A stretch of DNA of 41,622 bases. Origin: Bryobacteraceae bacterium (GTDB taxonomy: Bacteria > Acidobacteriota > Terriglobia > Bryobacterales > Bryobacteraceae). The position numbers were made by a program, and so were the translations under genes. The stretch lies in the NCBI GenBank assembly GCA_030041985.1, contig JASIAM010000279.1:1-41622 (forward strand), written 5' to 3'. Below are positions 8,424 to 16,545 of this stretch, one piece after another (the first letter of the stretch is position 1; each line of letters starts with the position of its first letter). The notes under the pieces were generated by a model. It was not told where the DNA came from and did no database searches. It saw only the letters and a list, made by a program, of their open reading frames with translations.

Positions 8424-9269
8424 TCAAGCTAACAAGCGCGCGTACTGATCGAGCACGGCCAGGATTTCGTCGCGAGTCTGATCGGGAATGGCCAGAACCG
8501 CGCGATGAACACCCAGCTCACGGTACTCGGCGAGCACTCGCTGGTCGGGCGGGGCGAGGAAGACATTGAGCGACAGGGTCGAAAAGTCCCGCCCGGCCGC
8601 CGCGGCCGCTTTCCGTAAACGCGCAAGCGCATCTTTAGCGCTAAATGGCGGCCTGGCGAGAGGCATCCAGCCATCGCAAAATTCCACGACGCGTTTTACG
8701 GTGTAGTCGCTCCCGCCGCCGAGAAGAATCGGCGGGTGAGGCCGCTGGGCCGGCTTGGGGTAGAGCCAGACGGGATCAAAGTTGACCATTTCTCCGTGGA
8801 AGGAAGCCTCTTCCTGAGTCCACAGGGCTTTCATCGCCAGGATGCGTTCGCGCATCAGCTTGAAGCGCGTTTCGTAATGCGCCCCATGATTTTCCATTTC
8901 ATCGACATTCCAGCCGCCGCCGATACCGAAGAGGAACCGGCCACCGGACAACTGATCGAGGCTGGCGATCGACTTGGCTGTCACGATCGGGTCGCGCTGC
9001 GGGACCAGACAAACGCCGGTGCCGAGCATGATCTTCCTGGTTGCCGCGGCGGCAAACGAAAGCGCCACAAACGGGTCATGCGTATGGGAGTAAGCTTTGG
9101 GCAACTCGCCGCCGCCGGGATATGGCGTGCGGCGTGATGTGGGAATATGCGTGTGCTCGGGCAGCATGAGCGATTCGAAGCCACGCGCCTCCGCTTCACG
9201 CGCCAGCTCGCGAATGTCGATGCCGTAATCTGTCGGAAAGTAGGAAAGGCCAACGCGCAGTGTGGTCAT
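8424..9269 (-). CDS. LLM-class flavin/F420-dependent oxidoreductase
   Basis: 281 residues from ATG 9269. It is a luciferase-like monooxygenase TIM barrel: MTTLRVGLSYFPTDYG at strand 1, FESLMLPEHTHIP, LGTGVCLVPQRDP, ASLDQLSGGRFLFGIGGGWN (a hallmark of the family) and PHPPILLGGG. The motifs fit the F420-dependent TIGR03619-type group. I reject the longer start at 9317: the ATG at 9269 overlaps the upstream stop codon as ATGA (9266-9269), a clear translational coupling. Middle gene of the operon with the secreted hypothetical protein and the PPOX protein. Substrate unknown. Confidence 0.9.
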   Translation of the reverse strand: MTTLRVGLSYFPTDYGIDIRELAREAEARGFESLMLPEHTHIPTSRRTPYPGGGELPKAYSHTHDPFVALSFAAAATRKIMLGTGVCLVPQRDPIVTAKSIASLDQLSGGRFLFGIGGGWNVDEMENHGAHYETRFKLMRERILAMKALWTQEEASFHGEMVNFDPVWLYPKPAQRPHPPILLGGGSDYTVKRVVEFCDGWMPLARPPFSAKDALARLRKAAAAAGRDFSTLSLNVFLAPPDQRVLAEYRELGVHRAVLAIPDQTRDEILAVLDQYARLLA

Positions 9270-10132
9270 TTCTTCGCCTCTGTCCCGACATAATGAACGG
9301 CGTCTCTTTCCTCGCAAACAAATTCCATCAGTTCTGTATCGGGCATCAATTGATGATTTACGCGGACGGTGAATGGCTTGGTGTAGGCCTTGGGATCGTC
9401 AATCGTGACATCGATCTGCATCAGGCCGAACTTCACACGACGCCAACGCTCGATCATCTTGCCGGAGCTGGTGAGAGGGCTGCCTTCCACATCCAGCCAG
9501 ACATCATCGCGAAATCCGCTGGTCTCGACGACCAGTGTGTCGCCATCCCAGTGGCCGATAGAATAGCCGTACCACCACGGCGTAGGATCTTTCGGCAGCA
9601 AGCGGCCATCCATGTGAATCTGCCGGACATTGCCATTGGCCTCATAAAGGATGACGATGTCCCGCGGCGTCTGTATGATCTTGCGGGGCTGCGGGTGCAT
9701 AAGAAGCTGGGTTAAGCCTAAGGGCAGGCACGCTGCGTCCGGATTGTCTTTGTTGTTATTCCCTTTTCGTTGGGCGCGCAATTGCGCGGCCCAGGGAGTC
9801 ATAGGGAGGCCTTCCTTCAAACCCGCGCCGATATTGAAGAACTGCGCGACCGGAGGATCATCCGGCGAAGTAGGGATTGGGAACGGTAAAGGGAGCGTAC
9901 CGTTCATTGACTCGCCACCGCGGCCGCGGCCTCCAGCGCCACGCGCAGGCTCCCACAAGCCGGAAAAGTCAGGCTTGCCGTCAGGTGTGCGCGGGGGAGG
10001 CCCGGCGAGGTCGATTTTGCCGTCCTTCATTCTGGGGCCCGGTGTAGGGTAGTTCGGCCACTGAGCGAACATCGTTAGAGCGCCGGCAGCCAGCAGGGCG
10101 AGCAGAGCGGCGGGGAGCTTGAAGATTTTCAT
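9266..10132 (-). CDS. Secreted protein of unknown function (Acidobacteria-type family)
   Basis: 288 residues with a clear Sec signal peptide (MKIFKLPAALLALLAAGALTMFAQ). The mature part starts with a Pro/Gly-rich segment containing DGKPDFSGLWEPARG, a motif I have seen repeatedly in a paralogous Acidobacteria family without known function. It continues with PRKIIQTPRDIVILYEANGNVRQIHMDGR and GYSIGHWDGDTLVVETSGF, a beta-rich layout, and ends PDTELMEFVCEERD. It is the first gene of the operon with the LLM and PPOX genes and overlaps the LLM start by 4 nt. An AGGAT sequence precedes the start by 4 nt. Location periplasmic or extracellular; no enzyme motif recognised. Confidence 0.8.
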   Translation of the reverse strand: MKIFKLPAALLALLAAGALTMFAQWPNYPTPGPRMKDGKIDLAGPPPRTPDGKPDFSGLWEPARGAGGRGRGGESMNGTLPLPFPIPTSPDDPPVAQFFNIGAGLKEGLPMTPWAAQLRAQRKGNNNKDNPDAACLPLGLTQLLMHPQPRKIIQTPRDIVILYEANGNVRQIHMDGRLLPKDPTPWWYGYSIGHWDGDTLVVETSGFRDDVWLDVEGSPLTSSGKMIERWRRVKFGLMQIDVTIDDPKAYTKPFTVRVNHQLMPDTELMEFVCEERDAVHYVGTEAKK

Positions 10133-10196
10133 GGTGATCCTGTGTCAAGTTATCACAAGGCAAGGTATTCGCGGGCACCCGGCGTGGCGGCGCGAG

Positions 10197-10240
10197 CGCC
10201 GGGCGGAAGCCCGGCGGCGGGGCAGAAGCCCCGGCCCCAC
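10197..10240. repeat. Dispersed double-hairpin repeat, copy 1
   Basis: Two tandem hairpins: CGCCGGGC-GGAA-GCCCGGCG (10197-10216) and CGGGGC-AGAA-GCCCCG (10218-10233), then GCCCCAC. The same element recurs at 22320-22363 with a compensatory pair change in the second stem. It lies in the divergent gap just upstream of argS, whose -10-like TATACT starts 2 nt after the repeat. Probably a REP-like intergenic element; role unknown. Confidence 0.8.
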
Positions 10241-10258
10241 GTTATACTCTATGTTCTC

Positions 10259-12190
10259 GTGTTTCATTCCATCGAAAAACAGGTTTCGCAGGCGTTTCGC
10301 GCGCTGATCCAGGCGCGCTACGGCATTGATTTGGCGGCCGCGATCGAGCAGCCGCGGCAGAGCGATTTTGGTGAGATGGCGGTTCCGGCCGCCTTCCAAT
10401 TGGCGAAGCAGCTTCGCCAAGCGCCGCGGCAGATTGCGGCTGAACTGGTCGCGGGCATCGGACCTATTCCCGGGGTCGCTTCCATGGAAATCGCGGGCAA
10501 CGGGTACATCAACCTGCGGCTCGACCGCGGCGCTTACGGCTACGCACTGCTGCGCGGGGATGCGGAGGGCACCGCAGGGTCCGGCGAAAAAATCATCGTC
10601 GAGCACACCAATATCAATCCCAACAAAGCGGCGCATATCGGGCACCTGCGCAACGCCACTCTGGGCGACACCTTTGTGCGCATGCTGCGCGCGCGGGGGG
10701 AGCGCGTGGAAGTGCAGTACGTCATCGACAACACCGGGGTTCAGGTGGCGGATGTGGTAGTGGGATTCTTGCTCGAAGGCAAGCACCCGGAAGATGTGCG
10801 CGCGCTGATCGCCGACCCGAAGGTGCGGTTCGATTATTATTGCTGGGACCTCTACGCCCGCATCTCAGCGCGTTATCAGCAGGAGCCGGAACTCGCCCAA
10901 TGGCGGAGCCGGACTCTGCATGCTATCGAGGCCGGCGAAGGCGAGATGGCGGAAATGGGGCGCGTGGTGGCCGAGGCGATTGTCGAGGCGCATCTGGCGA
11001 CGATGCTGCGCCTGGGCGTTGAGTACGACGTGCTGCCGCGCGAAAGCGAGATTCTGCACCTGAAATTCTGGGCTTCCGCTTTTGAGCAGCTCAAGAGCCG
11101 CCAGGCCATTTATCTGGAAACGGAGGGCAAAAATAAAGGCTGCTGGGTGATGCCGGGACTATCGGAAGAGGGCAAAGTGATCGTGCGTTCGGATGGCACG
11201 GTGACTTACGTCGGCAAAGACATCGCGTATCAACTTTGGAAATTCGGTTTACTGGGCAAGGATTTTTATTACAGGCCCTTGCGCACCTATGCCGATGGGC
11301 GTGTGCTCTGGACCACTACGGACAAAGCGGAAGAGAGTGGCGCCGCAGTGGAATTCGGCCACGGCACGCGCGTTTACAACGTCATCGATTCCCGCCAGTC
11401 TTACCTGCAGGATGTGGTTGTGGCCGGTCTGCGCGCCTTGGGTTACGAGCAGCAGGCTGCGAATTCGGTGCATTTTTCCTACGAGATGGTGGCGCTTTCG
11501 CCGCGCTGCTGCGCCGATCTGGGCATCGAAATTCCGGAAGAGGACCGGAAGCGGCCGTACGTTGAAGTATCGGGGCGCAAAGGGCAGGGGGTGAAAGCGG
11601 ACGACCTGATCGATTCTCTGATCGCGAAGGCTTTCGACGAGGTATCGTCACGCCACACCGAATCGAGCGCCGAAGAACAGAAGCGGATAGCCACGCAAAT
11701 CGCCATCGGTTCCCTCCGGTACTTCATGCTGAAGTACACGCGCAATTCCGTGATTGCGTTTGATCTCGAGGAAGCCTTGAGTTTCGAGGGGGAGACCGGC
11801 CCGTATGTGCAATACGCCGCCGTGCGCGCTCGCAATATTCTGCGCAAGCTGGAAGAACGCGGCGAAAAGCTGCCGGATTTCGGGGCTGAACTGGACGCTG
11901 CGCGCATGGCGCGTCAACTGGAGGCGGAGGATTTCTGGCAGGTGCTGCTGGCCGCGTCGAAAGCCGATTCGGCAGTGGACCGGGCAGTAATTGCGGGCGA
12001 GCCCGCGCATGTCGCTAAGTATGCTTTCCAGCTTGCCCAGGCTTTCAATAACTTCTATCACCAATACCCGATTTTGCAGGAACAGGACCGCGAGAAGAGA
12101 ATCTTTCTGCTTTGGATGACGGACTTTTTCCGGCGGCAACTGGAGCGCACCGCGTCCATTCTGGGCATTCCGATTCCGGAGTATATGTAG
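10259..12190 (+). CDS. argS: Arginyl-tRNA synthetase
   Basis: Class I aminoacyl-tRNA synthetase charging tRNA-Arg, 643 residues. The N-terminal Add-1 tRNA-recognition domain spans roughly 1-110, the HIGH signature is at 126-129 (NPNKAAHIGHLRN), the KMSKS-equivalent is SGRKGQGVKADDL, and a DALR-type anticodon-binding domain ends the protein (SFEGETGPYVQYAAVRARNILRK ... FNNFYHQYPIL). The longer reading frame from 10142 runs through a repeat element. I prefer GTG 10259, where the family-like VFHSIEKQV... start begins. No Shine-Dalgarno is visible; TATACT at 10243-10248 lies 10 nt upstream, so the mRNA leader may be very short. The fic repeat array starts 6 bp after the stop. Confidence 0.95.
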   Translation: MFHSIEKQVSQAFRALIQARYGIDLAAAIEQPRQSDFGEMAVPAAFQLAKQLRQAPRQIAAELVAGIGPIPGVASMEIAGNGYINLRLDRGAYGYALLRGDAEGTAGSGEKIIVEHTNINPNKAAHIGHLRNATLGDTFVRMLRARGERVEVQYVIDNTGVQVADVVVGFLLEGKHPEDVRALIADPKVRFDYYCWDLYARISARYQQEPELAQWRSRTLHAIEAGEGEMAEMGRVVAEAIVEAHLATMLRLGVEYDVLPRESEILHLKFWASAFEQLKSRQAIYLETEGKNKGCWVMPGLSEEGKVIVRSDGTVTYVGKDIAYQLWKFGLLGKDFYYRPLRTYADGRVLWTTTDKAEESGAAVEFGHGTRVYNVIDSRQSYLQDVVVAGLRALGYEQQAANSVHFSYEMVALSPRCCADLGIEIPEEDRKRPYVEVSGRKGQGVKADDLIDSLIAKAFDEVSSRHTESSAEEQKRIATQIAIGSLRYFMLKYTRNSVIAFDLEEALSFEGETGPYVQYAAVRARNILRKLEERGEKLPDFGAELDAARMARQLEAEDFWQVLLAASKADSAVDRAVIAGEPAHVAKYAFQLAQAFNNFYHQYPILQEQDREKRIFLLWMTDFFRRQLERTASILGIPIPEYM

Positions 12191-12195
12191 AGCGG

Positions 12196-12332
12196 TTTTC
12201 GACGAGCTGGCTGAATATTTGCCTGTTTTCGACGCGCAGAAATGATTTTCGACGGTTGCCTTGATGAAATAGTTTTCGACGGTAGAATGCTTTTTGAGGC
12301 GGTTTTCGACGAGCGTGGAGCGATTTTCGACG
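12196..12332 (+). repeat. Six direct repeats of (A/G)TTTTCGACG upstream of fic
   Basis: TTTTCGACG occurs exactly at 12196, 12226, 12246, 12273, 12303 and 12324, always on the same strand and always after A or G. Steps are 30, 20, 27, 30 and 21 bp, mostly near whole helical turns. The array fills the whole gap between the argS stop and the fic start, and the last copy ends one nucleotide before the fic ATG, where a Shine-Dalgarno would normally be. Copies 1 and 5 share GCGGTTTTCGACGAGC. I saw no further copy elsewhere in the window. A binding-site array for a regulator is the simplest reading (inference). Confidence 0.93.
12261..12288 (+). promoter_or_regulatory. Candidate fic promoter inside the repeat array
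   Basis: TTGATG (12261-12266) and TAGAAT (12283-12288) are 16 bp apart. Repeat copy 4 (12273-12281) lies between them, and copies 5 and 6 would fall in the transcribed leader of about 40 nt. A protein binding the repeats would therefore occlude polymerase. Match to the consensus is moderate. Confidence 0.45.
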
Positions 12333-12333
12333 G

Positions 12334-13869
12334 ATGAAGCTTAAGTTCCAGGCCACGAGGGTCTTTCAGGAGCGGACGGTTCCCGCGGGCACCCGGCTGG
12401 CTGGCTGGAGCTTGTTGGCGGAGTTTTTCGGAATTGCAGCGCCGGTGCGCCAGCCCGGCTGCGTTTCGGAACAGCATGTTCATGGCAACGAGCGGCAGGA
12501 GGGTGACTGGCGCATATTCGATAAGCGGTACTGGCCCGGTGAAACGCTTGCCGATCATCTTAACTTTGCTCTTCGTCGTGAAGCGATTGATCTATTACTT
12601 CTGAAGCGCATTCTCGAAGCTGCGCCAAAGGCGGATTTGCTGCGAATGGTTCGGGCCGCGCCGCTCGGAATTCCATCACGGCGGCTCTGGTATTTCTACG
12701 AAGCTTTGACGGGCCGTACCTTGAACGTTGACGATGCTCCCCACGCCGCGGCCGTCGACCTGCTTGACGAAAGCTCGTATTTCACCGGCAAACCCCGCCT
12801 TTCCAAACGGCATCGGGTGCGCGACAATCTTTTGGGAACGGGCCGTTTCTCGCCTGTAATTCGCCGGACGGAAGCGCTCGAAAAATTCATCGGCCGCAAC
12901 CTCTCGCGCAAAGCGCAGGAGACGGTTGGGCGAACGGGCGCTCATCTCGTCTCGCGCGCCGCCAGCTTTCTGCTGCTGGCGGATAGCCGCGCCAGCTTTG
13001 AAATCGAGGGGGAGCGCCCTCCGCGCACGCGCCTGGAGCGATGGGGGCGCGCGGTGCTTCAGGCGGGAAAGCACCCGCTCACGCTCGACGAAATCATTCG
13101 GCTGCAGCGCGTGCTGATCGAAGACACGCGGTTTACCCATACCGGTCTTCGTGCGCACGGGGTCTTTCTGGGAGAGCGCGATCACAACGGCGACCCGTTG
13201 CCGGAATTTATCGGCGCCAAGCCAGGAAATCTGGCCGATCTTATGGCGGGACTATTGGAAGCCAATGACCGGATGCGCGAAGACGGTATCGATCCGGTAC
13301 TGAAAGCCGCGGCGACGGCTTTCGGTTTCGTGTACATTCATCCGTTTGAGGACGGCAATGGCCGCGTGCATCGTTGTCTGATTCATCATGTCCTGGCCGA
13401 GCGGAAATTTACGCCGTCCGGAATGGTGTTTCCGGTCTCGTCGGTGATGCTGGACCGGATTGACGACTACCGGGCCACCTTGCAGGCGCATTCAGGCCCA
13501 CTTATGCCTTTCATGGAATGGCGGGCGACCCCGGAACGTAATGTTGAAGTTCTCAATGAGACGGCGGACCTGTACCGGTATTTCGACTGCACGGAGGCCG
13601 CGGAGTTTCTGTACGGTTGTGTGCGGCGCACAGTGGACGAGGATTTGCCTCGCGAGATCGACTATCTTCGCCAGCACGACAACGCCATACGGCGAATTAT
13701 GAATGTGGCGGAAATGCCGGACCGCCTTGCGGACGACCTGGTGAGATACATTCGCCAAAACAATGGGAAACTCTCGAAAAAGCGCCGGCAGGGCCAATTC
13801 CGCCAACTGCGTGACGATGAAGTGATTTCGATCGAACGTATCGTCCGCGATGCCTTTGAAACATCGTGA
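12334..13869 (+). CDS. Fic-domain AMP-transferase-type protein, self-inhibited class
   Basis: 511 residues. The Fic core is unmistakable: HPFEDGNGRVHR with catalytic His336, preceded by FGFVYIHPF and followed by HHVLAERKFTPSGM. An inhibitory motif SFEIEG (Ser221, Glu225, Gly226; pattern S/T-x3-E-G/N) sits N-terminal to the core, the class II arrangement in which Glu blocks ATP until released. Fic proteins usually transfer AMP from ATP to a Ser, Thr or Tyr of a target. The first ~150 residues form an additional domain I cannot name; the C-terminal ~90 residues are basic and helical (NNGKLSKKRRQGQFRQLRDDE) and might bind DNA. No Shine-Dalgarno precedes the ATG; the last TTTTCGACG repeat takes its place. 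No separate antitoxin gene is visible. Confidence 0.9.
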   Translation: MKLKFQATRVFQERTVPAGTRLAGWSLLAEFFGIAAPVRQPGCVSEQHVHGNERQEGDWRIFDKRYWPGETLADHLNFALRREAIDLLLLKRILEAAPKADLLRMVRAAPLGIPSRRLWYFYEALTGRTLNVDDAPHAAAVDLLDESSYFTGKPRLSKRHRVRDNLLGTGRFSPVIRRTEALEKFIGRNLSRKAQETVGRTGAHLVSRAASFLLLADSRASFEIEGERPPRTRLERWGRAVLQAGKHPLTLDEIIRLQRVLIEDTRFTHTGLRAHGVFLGERDHNGDPLPEFIGAKPGNLADLMAGLLEANDRMREDGIDPVLKAAATAFGFVYIHPFEDGNGRVHRCLIHHVLAERKFTPSGMVFPVSSVMLDRIDDYRATLQAHSGPLMPFMEWRATPERNVEVLNETADLYRYFDCTEAAEFLYGCVRRTVDEDLPREIDYLRQHDNAIRRIMNVAEMPDRLADDLVRYIRQNNGKLSKKRRQGQFRQLRDDEVISIERIVRDAFETS

Positions 13870-13884
13870 CTCGTGCGTCACGAT
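13863..13884. other. Perfect hairpin at the fic stop codon
   Basis: ATCGTGAC (13863-13870) and GTCACGAT (13877-13884) form an 8-bp stem with a 6-nt loop straddling the fic TGA. There is no T-tract, so it is not a standard intrinsic terminator; it could protect the transcript 3' end or be a protein site. Confidence 0.5.
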
Positions 13885-13939
13885 ACGCATGCACGCGCGG
13901 CGGGCTCAGAGCGGTTAGTAATTTGCACGAGTCCAAAAC

Positions 13940-15388
13940 ATGAAAAGCTGTGCTTTACTGTGTGCCTGCCTACTGCTGGCTGCGTGCCAATCATCGGGGG
14001 TACGGCGAGACAGCACCGGATCCGCCTCGCGGGAACTGCCTGCGGGAAATGTAACGGCGAGTGGGCCGGTGCTTTCGTACGCTGATGTAGTGGATCAGGT
14101 AGCGCCGGCGGTAGTTACCATCCGGTCTTCACGGCGGGTGCGTGCGCCGCAACAGTTTCCGTTTTTCGAAGACCCGTTTTTCCGGCAATTCTTTGGGGGT
14201 GGCAATCCCGGAGGGGGCAACGGCCGCCAGACGATGGTGGAGCAGGCGCTCGGATCGGGTGTGATTGTACGTCCGGATGGGCACATTTTGACGAACGAGC
14301 ACGTGATCGACGGCGCCCAGGATATTAAAGTCGATCTCTCGAACCGGCAGACCTACTCTGCGAAAGTGATTGGCTCGGATGCACCCAGCGATCTGGCGGT
14401 GCTTAAAATCAACGCGACCGGCTTGCCGGTGCTGGAGCTGGGCAATTCCGATGCGGTGCGCGTGGGCGACGTTTGCCTGGCGGTGGGGAACCCTCTGGGA
14501 GTGGGAGAGACGGTGACTAGCGGCATTATCAGCGCCAAACAGCGCGCCACCGGACTGAGCAGCGGCAGCTTTGAAGACTTCCTGCAGACGGACGCGCCGA
14601 TCAATAAAGGCAATTCCGGAGGTGCGCTGGTGAACACGCACGGCGAACTGATCGGCATTAATTCGCAGATTCTTTCCTCCACGGGAGCGAGTATTGGCAT
14701 CGGCTTTGCGATCCCATCCAACATGGCGCGCAGCGTAATGGATCAATTAATCCAAAAGGGCAAAGTGCAGCGAGCGATGTTAGGCGTGGGCATTCAGGCG
14801 GTCACCAGCGACTTGGCGTCCAGCCTGGGCTTGAAAGGCGTGCGCGGGGTGCTGGTGAATAGCGTGGGTCCGGGAGGGCCGGGCGATAAAGCGGGGCTAA
14901 AGGCGGGCGATGTCATTGTGAAGCTGAATGGCAAGGATGTGAACGATCCGAATACATTGCGCAATGACATTGCCGGAAGCGCTCCGGGGACAGAGGTCAC
15001 GCTGACCATTGAGCGCAACGGAGCCGAGCAGGACGTTCACGCGAAACTGGGCGAGTTGACGGCGCAAACGGCTGGCGGCGGCCAGGGCGGCGGAACGCCC
15101 AGCGCTGGCAAACTCGGCATCAGTGTAGCGCCCATGAATGCGGATACGGCGCGGCAGTTGGGATTGCCGCCGGCGACCCAGGGGCTGGTGATCGAGTCAG
15201 TCGATCCGGGCGGACCGGCTGCGCAAGCGGGCTTGCAGAGCGGCGACGTGATCCTGGAGGTCAATCGCCAGAAGGTCAACTCGGTTGCCGATATGCAGCG
15301 GGTGCTGGCCGCGTCCGGAAATCGCCCGCCGTTGCTGCTGGTTAACCGCAACGGACAAACTATTTTTGTGCCGGTGCCGCTGAGTTAG
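13940..15388 (+). CDS. HtrA/DegP-type serine protease lipoprotein
   Basis: 482 residues. The N-terminus is a lipoprotein signal (LLLAAC, lipidated Cys16), so the protease is membrane-anchored on the periplasmic side. The trypsin-like domain carries the triad His121 (TNEHVI), Asp151 (SDLAV) and Ser226 (GNSGGAL), with a Q/F-rich loop near residues 70-86 (QQFPFFEDPFFRQFFGG) typical of DegP/DegQ. Two PDZ domains follow, about 285-375 and 395-480, separated by a Gly-rich linker (GGGQGGG). It should degrade or refold misfolded envelope proteins under stress. It is the only gene on its transcript as far as I can see, following fic by 70 bp and convergent with the MBL-fold gene. Confidence 0.94.
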   Translation: MKSCALLCACLLLAACQSSGVRRDSTGSASRELPAGNVTASGPVLSYADVVDQVAPAVVTIRSSRRVRAPQQFPFFEDPFFRQFFGGGNPGGGNGRQTMVEQALGSGVIVRPDGHILTNEHVIDGAQDIKVDLSNRQTYSAKVIGSDAPSDLAVLKINATGLPVLELGNSDAVRVGDVCLAVGNPLGVGETVTSGIISAKQRATGLSSGSFEDFLQTDAPINKGNSGGALVNTHGELIGINSQILSSTGASIGIGFAIPSNMARSVMDQLIQKGKVQRAMLGVGIQAVTSDLASSLGLKGVRGVLVNSVGPGGPGDKAGLKAGDVIVKLNGKDVNDPNTLRNDIAGSAPGTEVTLTIERNGAEQDVHAKLGELTAQTAGGGQGGGTPSAGKLGISVAPMNADTARQLGLPPATQGLVIESVDPGGPAAQAGLQSGDVILEVNRQKVNSVADMQRVLAASGNRPPLLLVNRNGQTIFVPVPLS

Positions 15389-15406
15389 GCGGGGGTTGGG
15401 TTGACC

Positions 15407-15430
15407 GCTGAAAGCTGATAGCTGACAGCT
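15407..15430. repeat. AGCTGA-type short intergenic repeat
   Basis: Imperfect tandem of GCTGAAA / GCTGATA / GCTGACA units in the gap between two convergent genes. Similar tracts occur at 29861-29939 and 33563-33585, always between genes. Confidence 0.6.
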
Positions 15431-15442
15431 CCTGGCTATGTA

Positions 15443-16450
15443 TTAGTGATAAGTTTTCTCGTACTTGTTCCGGCTGTTAAAGACGGTGAACGATGCGTCT
15501 TTATCGGCTGTCAGCCGCAACCACTTACCCTCACACTGCTCATCGATGTTAGCAAGAAAGGTATCGGGTGAGTTATGGTCCTTACCGGCAGCGATGGCGT
15601 AGTGAAGCTGCCAGATATCCTGGAGTCCCGGCGTGTCATGCAGAGTCTGCCACGCGGCCGGTTTGCCGCCCTTTCTCGGGCCATTATTGGAGATGGCCAC
15701 TTTGGGGTGAATGACGTGGACTAATTGCGGAGTGTTGGCTGCGGCTCCCATGTGATGAGAGGCAACGAGCACATCGACGGCGCCGATTTTGTTGATGGGG
15801 CAAACCAGTTCGTGCTCGCGGCTACTGGTGAGATCGCCTAAGTCGAGAATGCGAAAGCTGCCGAACGTGATGAGAAGGCCGAGTGACTGCTGGTTTTCGC
15901 CAGTTTCTTCGCCGGGATCATTGTGATAAGTAGAGCACTCCGGATTGGTCTGACCAGCACCCGGGAGAGGGGCAGTCAGGGTCACTCCTGCTCCAGCCAG
16001 CACCTTTACGTCCAGGCCTTTTATGGGAATGGTATCGCCTGGTTTGGCGAGGATGTGAGTACCCTTATCGCGGAACGAGCTGTACATATTGAAGCGCACG
16101 ACCGAATCTTTGTCGGTTTCGGTATTGACACCGTGGTCTACAAAGTTCCGAATGGGGAATTTCTGAGCGACATCATATAATCCCCCCACATGGTCGGAGT
16201 GAAAGTGGCTAATAACGAGATAATCGATCTTTTTGACACCTGCCAGTTTGGCGACCGCGGCGATGCGTTCGGGGTCGCGGTGATTGAAGCCAGCGTAACC
16301 GACGTCCATGAGCATGGTTTCGCCGGAGGGAGAGACAAATAGAGTAGACTGACCGCCTTCCACATCGATGAAATAGACTTCGAGGTTTTTGGCAGCGGAC
16401 AGAGATATCGCCGAGGCAGCGAGTAACGCGCAAGTCCATAGGAACCGCAT
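15443..16450 (-). CDS. Secreted metallo-beta-lactamase-fold hydrolase (ComEC-tail-like)
   Basis: 335 residues with a Sec signal peptide (about residues 1-20, ending SLSAA). The mature protein is an MBL-fold domain: VYFIDVEGGQSTLFVSPSGETMLMDVGY, the zinc motif HFHSDHVGG, a later DLGDLTSSREHEL and VASHHMGA. This sequence style is that of the ComEC C-terminal and related exported hydrolases acting on phosphodiesters or unknown substrates; there is no competence channel here, so a DNA-uptake role is not implied. TAAGAT lies 7 nt upstream of the ATG with no Shine-Dalgarno, suggesting a leaderless mRNA. Convergent with the protease gene. Confidence 0.85.
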   Translation of the reverse strand: MRFLWTCALLAASAISLSAAKNLEVYFIDVEGGQSTLFVSPSGETMLMDVGYAGFNHRDPERIAAVAKLAGVKKIDYLVISHFHSDHVGGLYDVAQKFPIRNFVDHGVNTETDKDSVVRFNMYSSFRDKGTHILAKPGDTIPIKGLDVKVLAGAGVTLTAPLPGAGQTNPECSTYHNDPGEETGENQQSLGLLITFGSFRILDLGDLTSSREHELVCPINKIGAVDVLVASHHMGAAANTPQLVHVIHPKVAISNNGPRKGGKPAAWQTLHDTPGLQDIWQLHYAIAAGKDHNSPDTFLANIDEQCEGKWLRLTADKDASFTVFNSRNKYEKTYH

Positions 16451-16545
16451 GGGCTCGATCTTAACATGAGAAACCTAAGGGGAACGGAAGGCGAAACTCC
16501 GAGCGTTACTGAGGCTGGTACACTGGGAGCGCGAGAGGAAGAAGT

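Noticed and set aside
12196-12332. CRISPR-like reading of the TTTTCGACG array
   Set aside because: Repeats are only 9-10 bp, spacers 11-21 bp and irregular; no cas genes. It is a direct-repeat regulatory-type array, not CRISPR.
15443-16450. Assignment of the MBL-fold gene as competence gene comEC
   Set aside because: Only the hydrolase part is present, with its own signal peptide and no channel domain.
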